From positions 124,001 through 188,000 of the forward strand of contig NZ_FUWM01000004.1 of NCBI RefSeq assembly GCF_900167185.1: a stretch of DNA of 64,000 bases, given 5' to 3'. This DNA is from Selenihalanaerobacter shriftii. Lineage in GTDB: Bacteria; Bacillota; Halanaerobiia; Halobacteroidales; Acetohalobiaceae. Position 1 is the first letter of the stretch. Every line of letters starts with the position of its first letter. Below, piece after piece: positions 54,134 to 63,074 of the stretch. The notes beneath the pieces are model-generated. The model worked only from the letters and a program-made list of their open reading frames with translations, was not told the DNA's origin and ran no database searches. The translations under genes and the position numbers were made by a program.

Positions 54134-54424
54134 ATGAAGCAAAAAGAAGAAAACAATCGAATTGTCATTACAGTTTTAGGAGAAGATAAAGTGGGAATTG
54201 TTGCTAAAATGACTACTGTATTAGCTGATTATGAAGCAAACATAATTGATATTAGCCAAACTCTACTTCAAGATTTATTTTCTATGATTATGTTAGTTGA
54301 TATCTCTGATATAGATATCTCTCTTGAAGAGCTTCAAGCTAAATTAGAAGCAGCAGGTAAAGAATTAGAACTAGAGGTTATGGCCCAACATGAAGATATT
54401 TTCCGATACATGCATCGAGTTTAA
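54134..54424 (+). CDS. ACT-domain protein
   Basis: A 96-residue protein with one ACT domain (VITVLGEDKVGIVAKMTTVL, then ANIIDISQTLLQDLFSMIMLVD), of the UPF0237 type. Its usual partner, a PFL/UPF0210 family gene, follows directly. A regulatory role for that protein is plausible, with an amino acid or formate-related ligand. GGAGGTGC precedes the ATG. Confidence 0.92.
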   Translation: MKQKEENNRIVITVLGEDKVGIVAKMTTVLADYEANIIDISQTLLQDLFSMIMLVDISDIDISLEELQAKLEAAGKELELEVMAQHEDIFRYMHRV

Positions 54425-54439
54425 TTTAGAGTGTTAGTG

Positions 54440-54490
54440 ATAGTTTCTAACTGTCTTTACTGTCACTGACCACTGGCACTGGCAACTGAA
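54440..54490. repeat. Dispersed CTGTCACTG repeat between the ACT and PFL genes
   Basis: TTACTGTCACTGACCACTGG, followed by CACTGGCAACTG, belongs to the same word family as 3696 and 33005. It separates two genes that are normally adjacent. Confidence 0.55.
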
Positions 54491-54510
54491 CAAAAAAAGG
54501 AGAGAAAATT

Positions 54511-55872
54511 ATGCTTATTAATCCTAATGAAATCATCGAAACAATTAAAATGATTAAAATGGAGAATTTCGATATTAGAACCGTTACTATGGGAATTAAC
54601 CTTAGAGATTGTGCTGATAAAGATATTAACAAATTAAATCAAAATATATACAATAAGATAACTACTTATGCGAAAGATTTAGTAGGAACAGTAGAAAAGA
54701 TGGAAGTTAAGTATGGAGTTCCTATTGTAAATAAAAGAATTTCAGTTACGCCTATTTCTATTGTAGCAGCAGCCTGTGAAGAAAAAGATTATAGTAGTAT
54801 AGCTAAGACCATGGATAAAGCTGCTAAAGAAGTTGGAGTAGACTTTATTGGCGGTTTCTCTGGATTGGTACATAAGGGCTATACTAAAGGAGAACAGAAC
54901 TTAATTAAATCGATTCCCAAGGCATTAAGTCAAACAGATAGAGTCTGTTCTTCTATCAATGTAGCTACAACTAATGCTGGGATTAATATGGATGCTGTAT
55001 TAGAAATGGGAGAAGTAATAAAAGAAACTGCAGAATTGACTAAAGATAATGATGCAATCGGTTGTGCCAAATTGGTCGTCTTCGCTAATGTTCCAGAAGA
55101 TAATCCTTTCATGGCAGGAGCTTTTCATGGGGTAGGTGAGCCAGAAGCAGTAATTAATGTAGGAGTTAGTGGGCCAGGAGTTGTTAAGAATGCAGTAGAT
55201 GTCATTCCTGATGTTAATTTCGATAAATTAGCTACAACTATTAAACAAACTGCTTTTAAAATCACTAGAATGGGAGAGTTAATCGGAAATAAAGTTTCGG
55301 AAGCTTTGGATATTCCTTTTGGAATTGTTGATCTTTCCTTAGCTCCTACTCCTGCTATCGGTGATAGTATAGCTAATATCTTAGAAAGTATGGGTTTAGA
55401 AAGATGTGGTACTCATGGAACTACTGCAGCTTTAGCCCTTTTAAATGATGCCGTTAAAAAAGGTGGGGCTATGGCTTCTTCTCATGTTGGAGGATTAAGT
55501 GGAGCATTTATCCCTGTAAGTGAAGACCAAGGCATGATAGAAGCTGCTGAAGTCGGCGCCTTAAGTCTAAGCAAACTAGAAGCCATGACTTCAGTCTGTT
55601 CAGTAGGATTAGATATGATTGCTGTCCCAGGTTCCACTACTAAAGAAACCTTAGCAGCAATTATTGCAGACGAAATGGCAATCGGTATGATTAATAAGAA
55701 AACAACAGCTGTAAGAATCATTCCTGTTCCAGGTAAGGATGTAGGTGATGACGTAGAATTTGGGGGGTTATTAGGTAGAGCACCTATTATGGATGTTAAT
55801 CAGTTTAGCTCTAATAAGTTTGTACAACGTGGAGGTAGAATTCCTGCACCTATCCAAGCATTAAACAACTAA
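54511..55872 (+). CDS. PFL-family protein, UPF0210/DUF711
   Basis: A 453-residue cytoplasmic protein. The N-terminus [20 protein letters not shown], then [14 protein letters not shown], and the segments [24 protein letters not shown] and [32 protein letters not shown] (quoted in part) are conserved in the family. It is structurally related to the pyruvate formate-lyase fold, but no glycyl radical motif is visible. The function is not established. AAAAAAAGGAGAG precedes the ATG. Confidence 0.9.
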   Translation: MLINPNEIIETIKMIKMENFDIRTVTMGINLRDCADKDINKLNQNIYNKITTYAKDLVGTVEKMEVKYGVPIVNKRISVTPISIVAAACEEKDYSSIAKTMDKAAKEVGVDFIGGFSGLVHKGYTKGEQNLIKSIPKALSQTDRVCSSINVATTNAGINMDAVLEMGEVIKETAELTKDNDAIGCAKLVVFANVPEDNPFMAGAFHGVGEPEAVINVGVSGPGVVKNAVDVIPDVNFDKLATTIKQTAFKITRMGELIGNKVSEALDIPFGIVDLSLAPTPAIGDSIANILESMGLERCGTHGTTAALALLNDAVKKGGAMASSHVGGLSGAFIPVSEDQGMIEAAEVGALSLSKLEAMTSVCSVGLDMIAVPGSTTKETLAAIIADEMAIGMINKKTTAVRIIPVPGKDVGDDVEFGGLLGRAPIMDVNQFSSNKFVQRGGRIPAPIQALNN

Positions 55873-55889
55873 TAAATTATAACTTAATT

Positions 55890-55931
55890 AAAGTATCTTA
55901 GTCAGCCAATATTGACTGGCTAAGATACTTT
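55890..55931. terminator. Bidirectional terminator between PFL and the radical SAM gene
   Basis: Inverted arms of 21 bp (AAAGTATCTTAGTCAGCCAA plus one base) with only two mismatched positions that can form G-U pairs. It overlaps the stop codon of the convergent radical SAM gene by 2 bp. Confidence 0.88.
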
Positions 55932-57282
55932 AAACTAAAGTTACTAAACAGTTAACTACTTCTTCTAAATTTTCATAATGCTTCCCAACTAAATCATATC
56001 CCCAATTATTAAATGGATTTTCAGGGAGTAAAATCAGATCAGCACTTTTAATTTCTGAAACATTTCCATTAAAAGCTACTAAAAAATCATCTACTACTAG
56101 TAACCCGGCAGCCATAATGCTTCCGCCAAAATACCTATTCTTAACTGATATAACTTTAATGTCAACTTCAGCTAATATGCCATCTAAAAACTCATCAATC
56201 CCTAAATCAACCACATTTTTAGCTAGTTTAGAAGTGAAAATTAGAACTTTATTAGCTGAACTTTTTGTAATTATTTCTTTTACCTTATTTAATCTACTTA
56301 AAGAAATATCATAATCTAAAACTATACCTGAACTTTCATTAGCCTGTTTATTTAATTCAGTTTCTTTTATTTCCCCATCCCTCTCATATTTAATCTCTGG
56401 AAAGCCAGATTTTAATAATCTATTAAATGCCTCTACTCTCGTCTTTACTTCGGTTTGATTAATACTTAGAATCTGATCACCTTTTCTTAATCCAGCATTA
56501 GCAGCCGATGAGTCAGTAATTACTCCTTGCAAGTTAACATTTAAGTCTTGGATCAACGGTGGCTCAACTGTAATAGGCACTTTATACTTTTGATTTAATT
56601 GATCAATATAATCAATTAAATCCGTCCATAAATTCAAATCAAACTGTAACTTAGCCGGTGTCAGCTTAGTATATCCAGGTAAAAATATTCTTACTGTTTT
56701 AGCTTGATTATCATCCAAAAATTTAATTGCTTCTTCAATATCATCCCAATTGCTAATCATAGGCATAGCCACAATACTACCATGATAAGGTATTTTAAAT
56801 TTGGCTAAATTACGAACTCCTTCTAAAACTATCTCTCCACTCTTATCAGCCATTAATCTTTTCCTTAAAACTGGATTGGCACTATTTAAAGAAAGATTTA
56901 GTTCTATTAAATCTAAATTATCTATTAATTTAATCTTATCTAAATCCAAATAAGAACCATTAGTAGTAATTTGAATTACTGTTTGGGGAAAACGTTTTCG
57001 TAAATAAGTTAAAATCTGTATAATATTAGGATTACTAAAAGGCTCTCCTTCTATAATTCTAGTAATAGATTCTCCAATTACTATCTTTTGTTCAGGGTTT
57101 AAAAAATCAGATATTCCCTTAATTTGTTCTAAAGTTCGATGACCACAATTAAAGACTTCAATCCCAGCTGGATTATATTGGTGACTACAAAAAAGGCAAT
57201 TAAAGTTACAAGCCGAGGTAACTGGCAATATATTTCTTTCTTGAGCTGATAAAATAATTAATTGTTCAGATGAATACTCCAT
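55930..57282 (-). CDS. Radical SAM protein with PDZ and DUF512-like domains in permuted order
   Basis: A 450-residue protein. The radical SAM motif CNFNCLFC (Cys25, 29, 32) opens the protein; a PDZ-like domain follows at about 247-305 (SAANAGLRKGDQILSIN); the C-terminal part (320-450) resembles DUF512, with NRYFGGSIMAAGLLVVDDFL and ILLPENPFNN. In ordinary DUF512 proteins the PDZ domain precedes the radical SAM domain. The gene is last in the tsa operon, 20 bp after tsaD. The substrate is unknown. Confidence 0.8.
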   Translation of the reverse strand: MEYSSEQLIILSAQERNILPVTSACNFNCLFCSHQYNPAGIEVFNCGHRTLEQIKGISDFLNPEQKIVIGESITRIIEGEPFSNPNIIQILTYLRKRFPQTVIQITTNGSYLDLDKIKLIDNLDLIELNLSLNSANPVLRKRLMADKSGEIVLEGVRNLAKFKIPYHGSIVAMPMISNWDDIEEAIKFLDDNQAKTVRIFLPGYTKLTPAKLQFDLNLWTDLIDYIDQLNQKYKVPITVEPPLIQDLNVNLQGVITDSSAANAGLRKGDQILSINQTEVKTRVEAFNRLLKSGFPEIKYERDGEIKETELNKQANESSGIVLDYDISLSRLNKVKEIITKSSANKVLIFTSKLAKNVVDLGIDEFLDGILAEVDIKVISVKNRYFGGSIMAAGLLVVDDFLVAFNGNVSEIKSADLILLPENPFNNWGYDLVGKHYENLEEVVNCLVTLV

Positions 57283-57301
57283 CTAGTTCCCTCCCTACCT
57301 T

Positions 57302-58315
57302 CTACTTCAACTTTAAATTAGGTTCAGCATTTAGACTATATTCTGTTCTATCCCCTTGCTGCCAACGGTAATATCCTACACTGGCAATCATAGCAGCATT
57401 ATCTGTACATAATTTAGGTGGAGGAAAATAGAGATCTACCTTTAAATCATCTAATTTTGTCTTTAGTTCAGCTCTTAATTGATGATTAGAAGCAACGCCT
57501 CCGGCTAAAATTACATCCTTAACTCCAGTCTCTTTAACGGCTTTAACTACCTTCGTAACTAGAATATCTACTACTGCTTGTTGGAAACTAGCTGCTAAAT
57601 TAACTTCATCTATCTCTTCACCACGCTGCTTTTGATTATTAATATAATTTAAAACTGCTGTCTTAAGTCCACTAAAACTAAAATCATAATTACTAGCATT
57701 AATCAAAGGTCTAGGTAACTCAATTGCCGTACTATCTCCATCCTTAGCTAACTTATCTATAATTGGACCACCTGGATAACCTAATTCCAAAACCCTAGCT
57801 ACCTTATCAAAAGCTTCTCCTGCAGCATCATCTCTTGTTCTACCTAGAATTTCATATTCGCCTAAACCTTTAAAATATAATAAATCAGTATGTCCCCCAG
57901 ATACAGTCAGACATACTAATGGTGGTTTCAAATTTTGATAAGCAATAAAATTAGAATAGATATGACCTTCAATATGATTAATAGCTATTAAAGGAATATG
58001 TTGAGAATATGCTATTCCTTTAGCTGCAGCTATCCCTACTAATAACCCCCCTACTAACCCAGGACCATAGGTCACAGCCACTGCAGAAAGATCTTCAAAC
58101 TCAATATCTGCTTCTATTAAAGCCTCTTCAATAACTGGATTTATTAATTCTATATGTTTTCTAGAAGCTATTTCTGGTACTACACCACCGAATTTTCGAT
58201 GCCAATCTACTTGCGAAGCAATAATATTCGATAATATCTTTCTACCATCTTTAACTACTGCCACTGATGTCTCATCACATGATGATTCAATTCCTAAAAT
58301 CAAACCATTCTCCAT
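57302..58315 (-). CDS. tsaD: tRNA N6-adenosine threonylcarbamoyltransferase
   Basis: A 337-residue TsaD/Kae1 enzyme that transfers the threonylcarbamoyl group to A37 of ANN-decoding tRNAs. Metal-binding HIEGH (after IAIN) and the ATPase motifs GIESSCDETSVAV and VSGGHTDL are intact, as is GGVASNHQLR. TsaB and TsaE partners are encoded directly upstream. Confidence 0.97.
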   Translation of the reverse strand: MENGLILGIESSCDETSVAVVKDGRKILSNIIASQVDWHRKFGGVVPEIASRKHIELINPVIEEALIEADIEFEDLSAVAVTYGPGLVGGLLVGIAAAKGIAYSQHIPLIAINHIEGHIYSNFIAYQNLKPPLVCLTVSGGHTDLLYFKGLGEYEILGRTRDDAAGEAFDKVARVLELGYPGGPIIDKLAKDGDSTAIELPRPLINASNYDFSFSGLKTAVLNYINNQKQRGEEIDEVNLAASFQQAVVDILVTKVVKAVKETGVKDVILAGGVASNHQLRAELKTKLDDLKVDLYFPPPKLCTDNAAMIASVGYYRWQQGDRTEYSLNAEPNLKLK

Positions 58316-58337
58316 ATTAATCTAACCCCTTAATCCT

Positions 58338-58787
58338 TCATTGATTTAGAATCTTCCACATAATCACTGCATCTTCTTTATTATCTTGATAATAATTCTT
58401 TCTAACCCCTGCTTCTATAAAACCATAATCTTTATATAATTCCCGACCAGGATGATTAGAAACTCTAACCTCTAAAGTAATTTTATCTAGCCCTTGATTT
58501 GCAAATTTAACAAAAAGTTCAGATAACATAAGTCTAGCTATTCCTTTTCGTCGATAGGTAGATTCAACTGCTAAAGTGGTAATATGAGCTTCATTTAAAA
58601 TAATCCAAACCCCTACATAGCCTAATACATCCTCTTTTCTCTTCGCTACTAAATACTCAGCATACTGATTTTCTATTAATTCTTTTTTAAAAGCAGCAAT
58701 AGACCAGGGGGAGCTAAAGGACTCCTTTTCAATCTCTAAAACCTGGTCTAAATCTGCCACTTGCATAGGCTCTATAATTAATTTCAT
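58338..58787 (-). CDS. rimI: Ribosomal protein S18-alanine N-acetyltransferase
   Basis: A 149-residue GNAT enzyme. VADLDQVLEIEKESFSSPWS begins the protein; the acetyl-CoA loop RRKGIARLML (about 84-93) and EVRVSNHPGRELYKDYGF are conserved RimI features. It overlaps tsaB by 4 bp, the usual tsaB-rimI-tsaD order. Confidence 0.93.
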   Translation of the reverse strand: MKLIIEPMQVADLDQVLEIEKESFSSPWSIAAFKKELIENQYAEYLVAKRKEDVLGYVGVWIILNEAHITTLAVESTYRRKGIARLMLSELFVKFANQGLDKITLEVRVSNHPGRELYKDYGFIEAGVRKNYYQDNKEDAVIMWKILNQ

Positions 58788-59503
58788 GATTCTTTCTTAA
58801 CCTTTCTCTCCCAATCGATTTCAGCTTGAGCTCTTTTAAGATAGTTAGGGCTTATATCCATAAGTTCATGCTGAGATCCTGCTTTTAATTTAAGCGATCC
58901 TATTCTACCTAAGACTGCACCTCTAGGTAAATCATAATGATTGGGAATAAATATTGCTTGCTCTCCTAATATCTCTTCAATAGTCTCTTGATATACTTTA
59001 GTAGCTGGTCCTATAAATATTACTTTATTACTTAATTCCTGCAAAATAATTTTAGCTAGTTCCTTAACTTCTAACATCTGATCTTTACTTGCTTTCTTCT
59101 TTAATCCTAATTTATCAACTTCATGATACAAAGCAGTATAAACTCGATTTCTTCTAGCATCTATTATCGGACATATATATTCATCAATATATACCAATTC
59201 ATTAGCTAAGATATCTAATGTTGAAAGACTTATAATTGGAATTTCTAATGACTGAGCTAGACTCTTAGCCGTAGCTAATCCAATCCGAATCCCTGTAAAA
59301 GATCCAGGCCCAATCCCAACTACTATTCCATCTAAATCATCTACCGTTACACCTACATCATCCATCAAACTAATAATTTGAGGCATAAGCCGCTGAGAAT
59401 GTGTTTTAGCTAAGTTTAAATTATATTCAGCTACTAAACCCTCATCATTATGTATACTAATAGCTCCTACTGATGTGGAACTATCTAGAGCTAAAATCAA
59501 CAT
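58784..59503 (-). CDS. tsaB: tRNA threonylcarbamoyladenosine biosynthesis protein TsaB
   Basis: A 239-residue, TsaD-like but metal-free scaffold protein. LILALDSSTSVGAISI at the start and GIGPGSFTGIRIGLATAKSLA (quoted in part, about 66-86) are diagnostic. It overlaps tsaE by 23 bp and rimI by 4 bp, showing tight coupling. Confidence 0.94.
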   Translation of the reverse strand: MLILALDSSTSVGAISIHNDEGLVAEYNLNLAKTHSQRLMPQIISLMDDVGVTVDDLDGIVVGIGPGSFTGIRIGLATAKSLAQSLEIPIISLSTLDILANELVYIDEYICPIIDARRNRVYTALYHEVDKLGLKKKASKDQMLEVKELAKIILQELSNKVIFIGPATKVYQETIEEILGEQAIFIPNHYDLPRGAVLGRIGSLKLKAGSQHELMDISPNYLKRAQAEIDWERKVKKES

Positions 59504-59963
59504 TCTCTTTCAACTCCGTAACTAATCCAATATATTTATTAGCCTGTGGAATAATCTTAATCTTCCTTGAATTTTCTTCCCCTTTAATTGTTATGTTAAG
59601 ATAATTATCTGGCATTAATGAGCCAGACTTATCTGGCCACTCAATGATTGTAATTCCATCTCCATATAGATACTCTTCAAAGCCAATATCATATAATTCT
59701 CTATAATCAGATATCCGATATAGATCTATATGATAAGCTGGTAATTCACCTTGATACTCATTAACTAAAGTATATGTAGGGCTTGTTACTTCTTCATTTA
59801 CACCTATCCCTTTTAATATCCCTTTAGCTAAGTAAGTCTTCCCGGCACCTAAATCTCCTTGTAAACAGATTATATCACCATTTGCAAGTAATTCTCCAAG
59901 CTTTTCTCCTAGTTCAACTGTCTCTTCTGGACTCGCGGTTGATAAAGTTAACATTTTGCCCAC
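59481..59963 (-). CDS. tsaE: tRNA threonylcarbamoyladenosine biosynthesis ATPase TsaE
   Basis: A 160-residue P-loop ATPase of the t6A pathway. Walker A GDLGAGKTYLAKGI (about 40-53), the TSPTYTLVNEY switch and HIDLYRI, then EYLYGDGITIIEWPDK, are characteristic. The first gene of the tsaE-tsaB-rimI-tsaD set. Confidence 0.95.
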   Translation of the reverse strand: MGKMLTLSTASPEETVELGEKLGELLANGDIICLQGDLGAGKTYLAKGILKGIGVNEEVTSPTYTLVNEYQGELPAYHIDLYRISDYRELYDIGFEEYLYGDGITIIEWPDKSGSLMPDNYLNITIKGEENSRKIKIIPQANKYIGLVTELKENVDFSSR

Positions 59964-60031
59964 TCCTTTTATCCAGATAAACTTATTTTTATATTAATCA
60001 CTTAATTTATCTTTTATACAAAATTAATTGC

Positions 60032-60538
60032 TTATTTAACATGTTTTAAAGATTTGACCACTAATAAAGTAATTAGAATAGCCACAATTATCTCTGGTAA
60101 ACCATGCCCCAATGCTATTACCTTTGCTTGTGCCATTGGTAAAAGACCTCTCCAAGCTGCTAAACCTAATACCCCAATAGTATTAGTTAAAGTACCAATA
60201 GCAGCAGCTATCCCAATAGCTATTGATTCTTTAGTAGAGAATAGTTTATAGCTATAACCGGCTAAAATACCAATTAAAACCCGAGGTATGATTGCAACTA
60301 AAGGATCAGCGACAAATGGACTAGCTTGCCTTAGGAAACTAGATAGACCAAAAATCAAGCCAACTAAACTCCCTACTAGAGGCCCCTCTACAATAGCCCC
60401 AATAATTACTGGTATATGCATAGTAGTTGCAGCTACACCAAGTGGGGTAGGTACTAATCCTAGAGGCGTCTGTCCTAATACAATAGATATAGCACTCAAG
60501 GTCCCTACAATTGTAATTGTACGTGTTTCTACCTTCAT
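60032..60538 (-). CDS. ECF transporter substrate-binding (S) component
   Basis: A 168-residue membrane protein with five to six helices. The N-terminal TRTITIVGTLSAISIVLGQT and the later LVGLIFGLSSFLRQ, IPRVLIGILAGYSY pattern match vitamin-type ECF S components (PF12822-like). The ligand is uncertain; pantothenate is one possibility. The ATG at 60538 is preferred because GGAGGTT is 11 bases upstream, whereas nothing supports 60565. No ECF ATPase genes are in the window. Confidence 0.82.
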   Translation of the reverse strand: MKVETRTITIVGTLSAISIVLGQTPLGLVPTPLGVAATTMHIPVIIGAIVEGPLVGSLVGLIFGLSSFLRQASPFVADPLVAIIPRVLIGILAGYSYKLFSTKESIAIGIAAAIGTLTNTIGVLGLAAWRGLLPMAQAKVIALGHGLPEIIVAILITLLVVKSLKHVK

Positions 60539-60585
60539 TATTATTCTTAACCTCCATATAATCATCTAAAACTTACTCTTTACCT

Positions 60586-63036
60586 CTAATTCACACCTTC
60601 ACATAAAGCCTTCATTTCTTTTAAAATGTCTGCTTTATTTTGTTGGAAATAATCATTATCAAAATTATTAATTATATTTTTTACTTCTTGATAATTTTGC
60701 ATTACACTCTGTATTAAACCTAGATTAAAATAAGCATCACCATAATAAGAATTCTTTTCTAATGCCATCTGGTACATTTCTACTGCTGATTTCAACTTGC
60801 CTTTTTGCCTCAACTGATCCCCTTGGATTTTATACTTTTGACCATAAACTTCAGAATTATTCTCTTCTGCTTTTATCCTTTGTAATTCATTAATTACTCT
60901 ACTAGCTTTATTTACTAGACTACTTAATTTTTGATCTGGATTAAACCTTTTGATATACTCAATATCTGCCTCAGCCTTATCAAATTCTTCGGTAATAATA
61001 TGAGCAATAGCTAAATTATAAACTACTTCCAAATTTCCAGCATTCTTTTCTTTAGCTTTTTGCCATAATTCAATAGCCTCCCCTAACTTTCCATTCTTTA
61101 ATTTTAATACTCCAAGATCTCTATAAACCCAAGAGTATTGGTATAACTTTAACGCCTGATTATACTCATCCATAGCTAACTCATAATTATCCTGTTCTTT
61201 ATATAGCTTAGCTAATTTAGCATGAAGTTCTGCAACTAATTTTTTAGTCCAACTATCTATTGAATTACTAAATTCCTGAATACCTTGTTGATAAGTTGCT
61301 ACAGCTAAATTATCTAGATTGTATTTAGTAAATAGACTACCTAATTTAATATAATCATTTAACTTTAGAGATTTAGTTTCTAGAATTCGCCCCCAAATTT
61401 CAAGAGCTTTATCCTTCTTTCCAACCTCCCAATATGATTTACCTAACTTAACCTTAAGAGCAAACTGCTCAGACTTTAATTTTAAAGCTATATTATAATT
61501 CTGGATAGCTTTTTTATAATCTTGCCAGCGATAATAGAAATCCGCTATTTTTTCATAGTTTAACCAACTCTTATCAATTCTAATGGTTACTTTATATAAT
61601 TCCTCTGCTAATCTATGTTTTCCAATTGCTTCATAACATTCAGCTAATTTAATATACCCCCAAATATCTTTAGGAGCTACTTGAATAGCCTTCTGATATC
61701 TATGAGCTGCTTTATTATACTTTTTAGATTCTAAGTATAAATTACCAGAATAAATTTGGTATTCAGGCTTGTTAGGATTCAATTTAATTAACTTGTTTAA
61801 AGTATTCTGTGCGTTTCTTAACATTGTTTCTGTAAAAGAAGAACGTCTATATGTCCAGAATAACCTTTCTAAATATTGCTCATTAGTAGGTTCTAAACTA
61901 ACTGCTCTTTCTAAAGAATTTCTTGCCTTACTTATTTGCTGCAGTTGCAAGTTCAATTCTCCTAACATAAAATGTAGTTCACTATTTTGATAATCTAAGA
62001 TTAATGCTTCGTTAACCATATCTATAGATTCCTTATACTTTCCTTGTTCACGATAAATTTCTGCTAATTTTTTATAATACTTTATCTTCTTTTTAATTTT
62101 AATGGCATCTAATAACGTATTAATTGCCTTATCAGTTTCTAAAACCTGATAATAAAGTTTAGCCAATTTATATCTGCTTTCTGTATCCTTATGATTTTTA
62201 TCTATAATCTTCTTCAACTTATCTATTTCTTGCCTAGCCTGATAAGCAAAACCTATAGAAAAATCACTATTATTTAAACCACTATTTACTACCCAATTCT
62301 GATAATTAATTTCTAAAAGTTTTTTACCATTATTATCTTCTACTACAATTAAATTAGGCAACCAAACATCCTCTACTAGCTCTCTATACCCATTATAATT
62401 AATAGTAGCCACTAATTGATTAGCTCCATTAAATATTTCAATTCTATTAATAAGCATTTTTTCTTTATCTATCCATAAAACCTGTTTCGAAAACACATTA
62501 CTTAATTCTAATAAATATATTGACCTATTATGTAATTTAGCTTCACCAAGCAACTTTAACTTATAAAGATCTTCTAAATTTGCTAAAGGCTCTAAATAAT
62601 CCCTCTGCCCACTTAATAATAATCCATTCTGTAATAAAGAATAGTCTGGCGGCAAATAAATCCATGGTAAAGCATTTAATAAACGACCTTCCTCAGTACC
62701 TTGAACTTTACCAAAAGTATAAGAATTATCTGTTAAAGACCTTTGTTGATTCTTCATTAAATTCGTTTGATAAGTAACTTCTTTTTTCTCCAAAAATACT
62801 TTTGACACTAAAGCACCTTTAAAATCCTTAATTCGATCAAAATAACTTACCACTTCTTTAATTATTTCCTCAGCTGTTTTCCCTTTAGCATTATTTCGAT
62901 ATTCAAATGATAGATCTTCATTAGATACTTGATATGTCTGATCAATTGAATTCTCAGCCAAAGTCGCTAAACTAAATGTTACACAGATTAGCAAAATAGT
63001 AATTAAGATTAGTAAATTCCGCCGCAAATTTGACAC
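60586..63036 (-). CDS. Exported LolA/RseB-like protein fused to TPR repeats
   Basis: An 816-residue exported protein (signal peptide 1-27, cut after TLAEN region). The first 270 residues resemble the LolA/MucB-type fold of outer-membrane lipoprotein carriers (DRIKDFKGALVSKVFLEKK, then NALPWIYLPPDYSL, LLELSNVFSKQVLWIDKEK). From about residue 280 onward there are about 14 tetratricopeptide repeats (AIQVAPKDIWGYIKLAECYE is one clear unit). It is probably periplasmic and scaffolds or sorts envelope components. It is the first gene upstream of the ECF S component, 48 bp away. Confidence 0.8.
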   Translation of the reverse strand: MSNLRRNLLILITILLICVTFSLATLAENSIDQTYQVSNEDLSFEYRNNAKGKTAEEIIKEVVSYFDRIKDFKGALVSKVFLEKKEVTYQTNLMKNQQRSLTDNSYTFGKVQGTEEGRLLNALPWIYLPPDYSLLQNGLLLSGQRDYLEPLANLEDLYKLKLLGEAKLHNRSIYLLELSNVFSKQVLWIDKEKMLINRIEIFNGANQLVATINYNGYRELVEDVWLPNLIVVEDNNGKKLLEINYQNWVVNSGLNNSDFSIGFAYQARQEIDKLKKIIDKNHKDTESRYKLAKLYYQVLETDKAINTLLDAIKIKKKIKYYKKLAEIYREQGKYKESIDMVNEALILDYQNSELHFMLGELNLQLQQISKARNSLERAVSLEPTNEQYLERLFWTYRRSSFTETMLRNAQNTLNKLIKLNPNKPEYQIYSGNLYLESKKYNKAAHRYQKAIQVAPKDIWGYIKLAECYEAIGKHRLAEELYKVTIRIDKSWLNYEKIADFYYRWQDYKKAIQNYNIALKLKSEQFALKVKLGKSYWEVGKKDKALEIWGRILETKSLKLNDYIKLGSLFTKYNLDNLAVATYQQGIQEFSNSIDSWTKKLVAELHAKLAKLYKEQDNYELAMDEYNQALKLYQYSWVYRDLGVLKLKNGKLGEAIELWQKAKEKNAGNLEVVYNLAIAHIITEEFDKAEADIEYIKRFNPDQKLSSLVNKASRVINELQRIKAEENNSEVYGQKYKIQGDQLRQKGKLKSAVEMYQMALEKNSYYGDAYFNLGLIQSVMQNYQEVKNIINNFDNDYFQQNKADILKEMKALCEGVN

Positions 63037-63074
63037 CTTCCTTACTTAAGTTAAAGATCTCTTAACTATTTATT

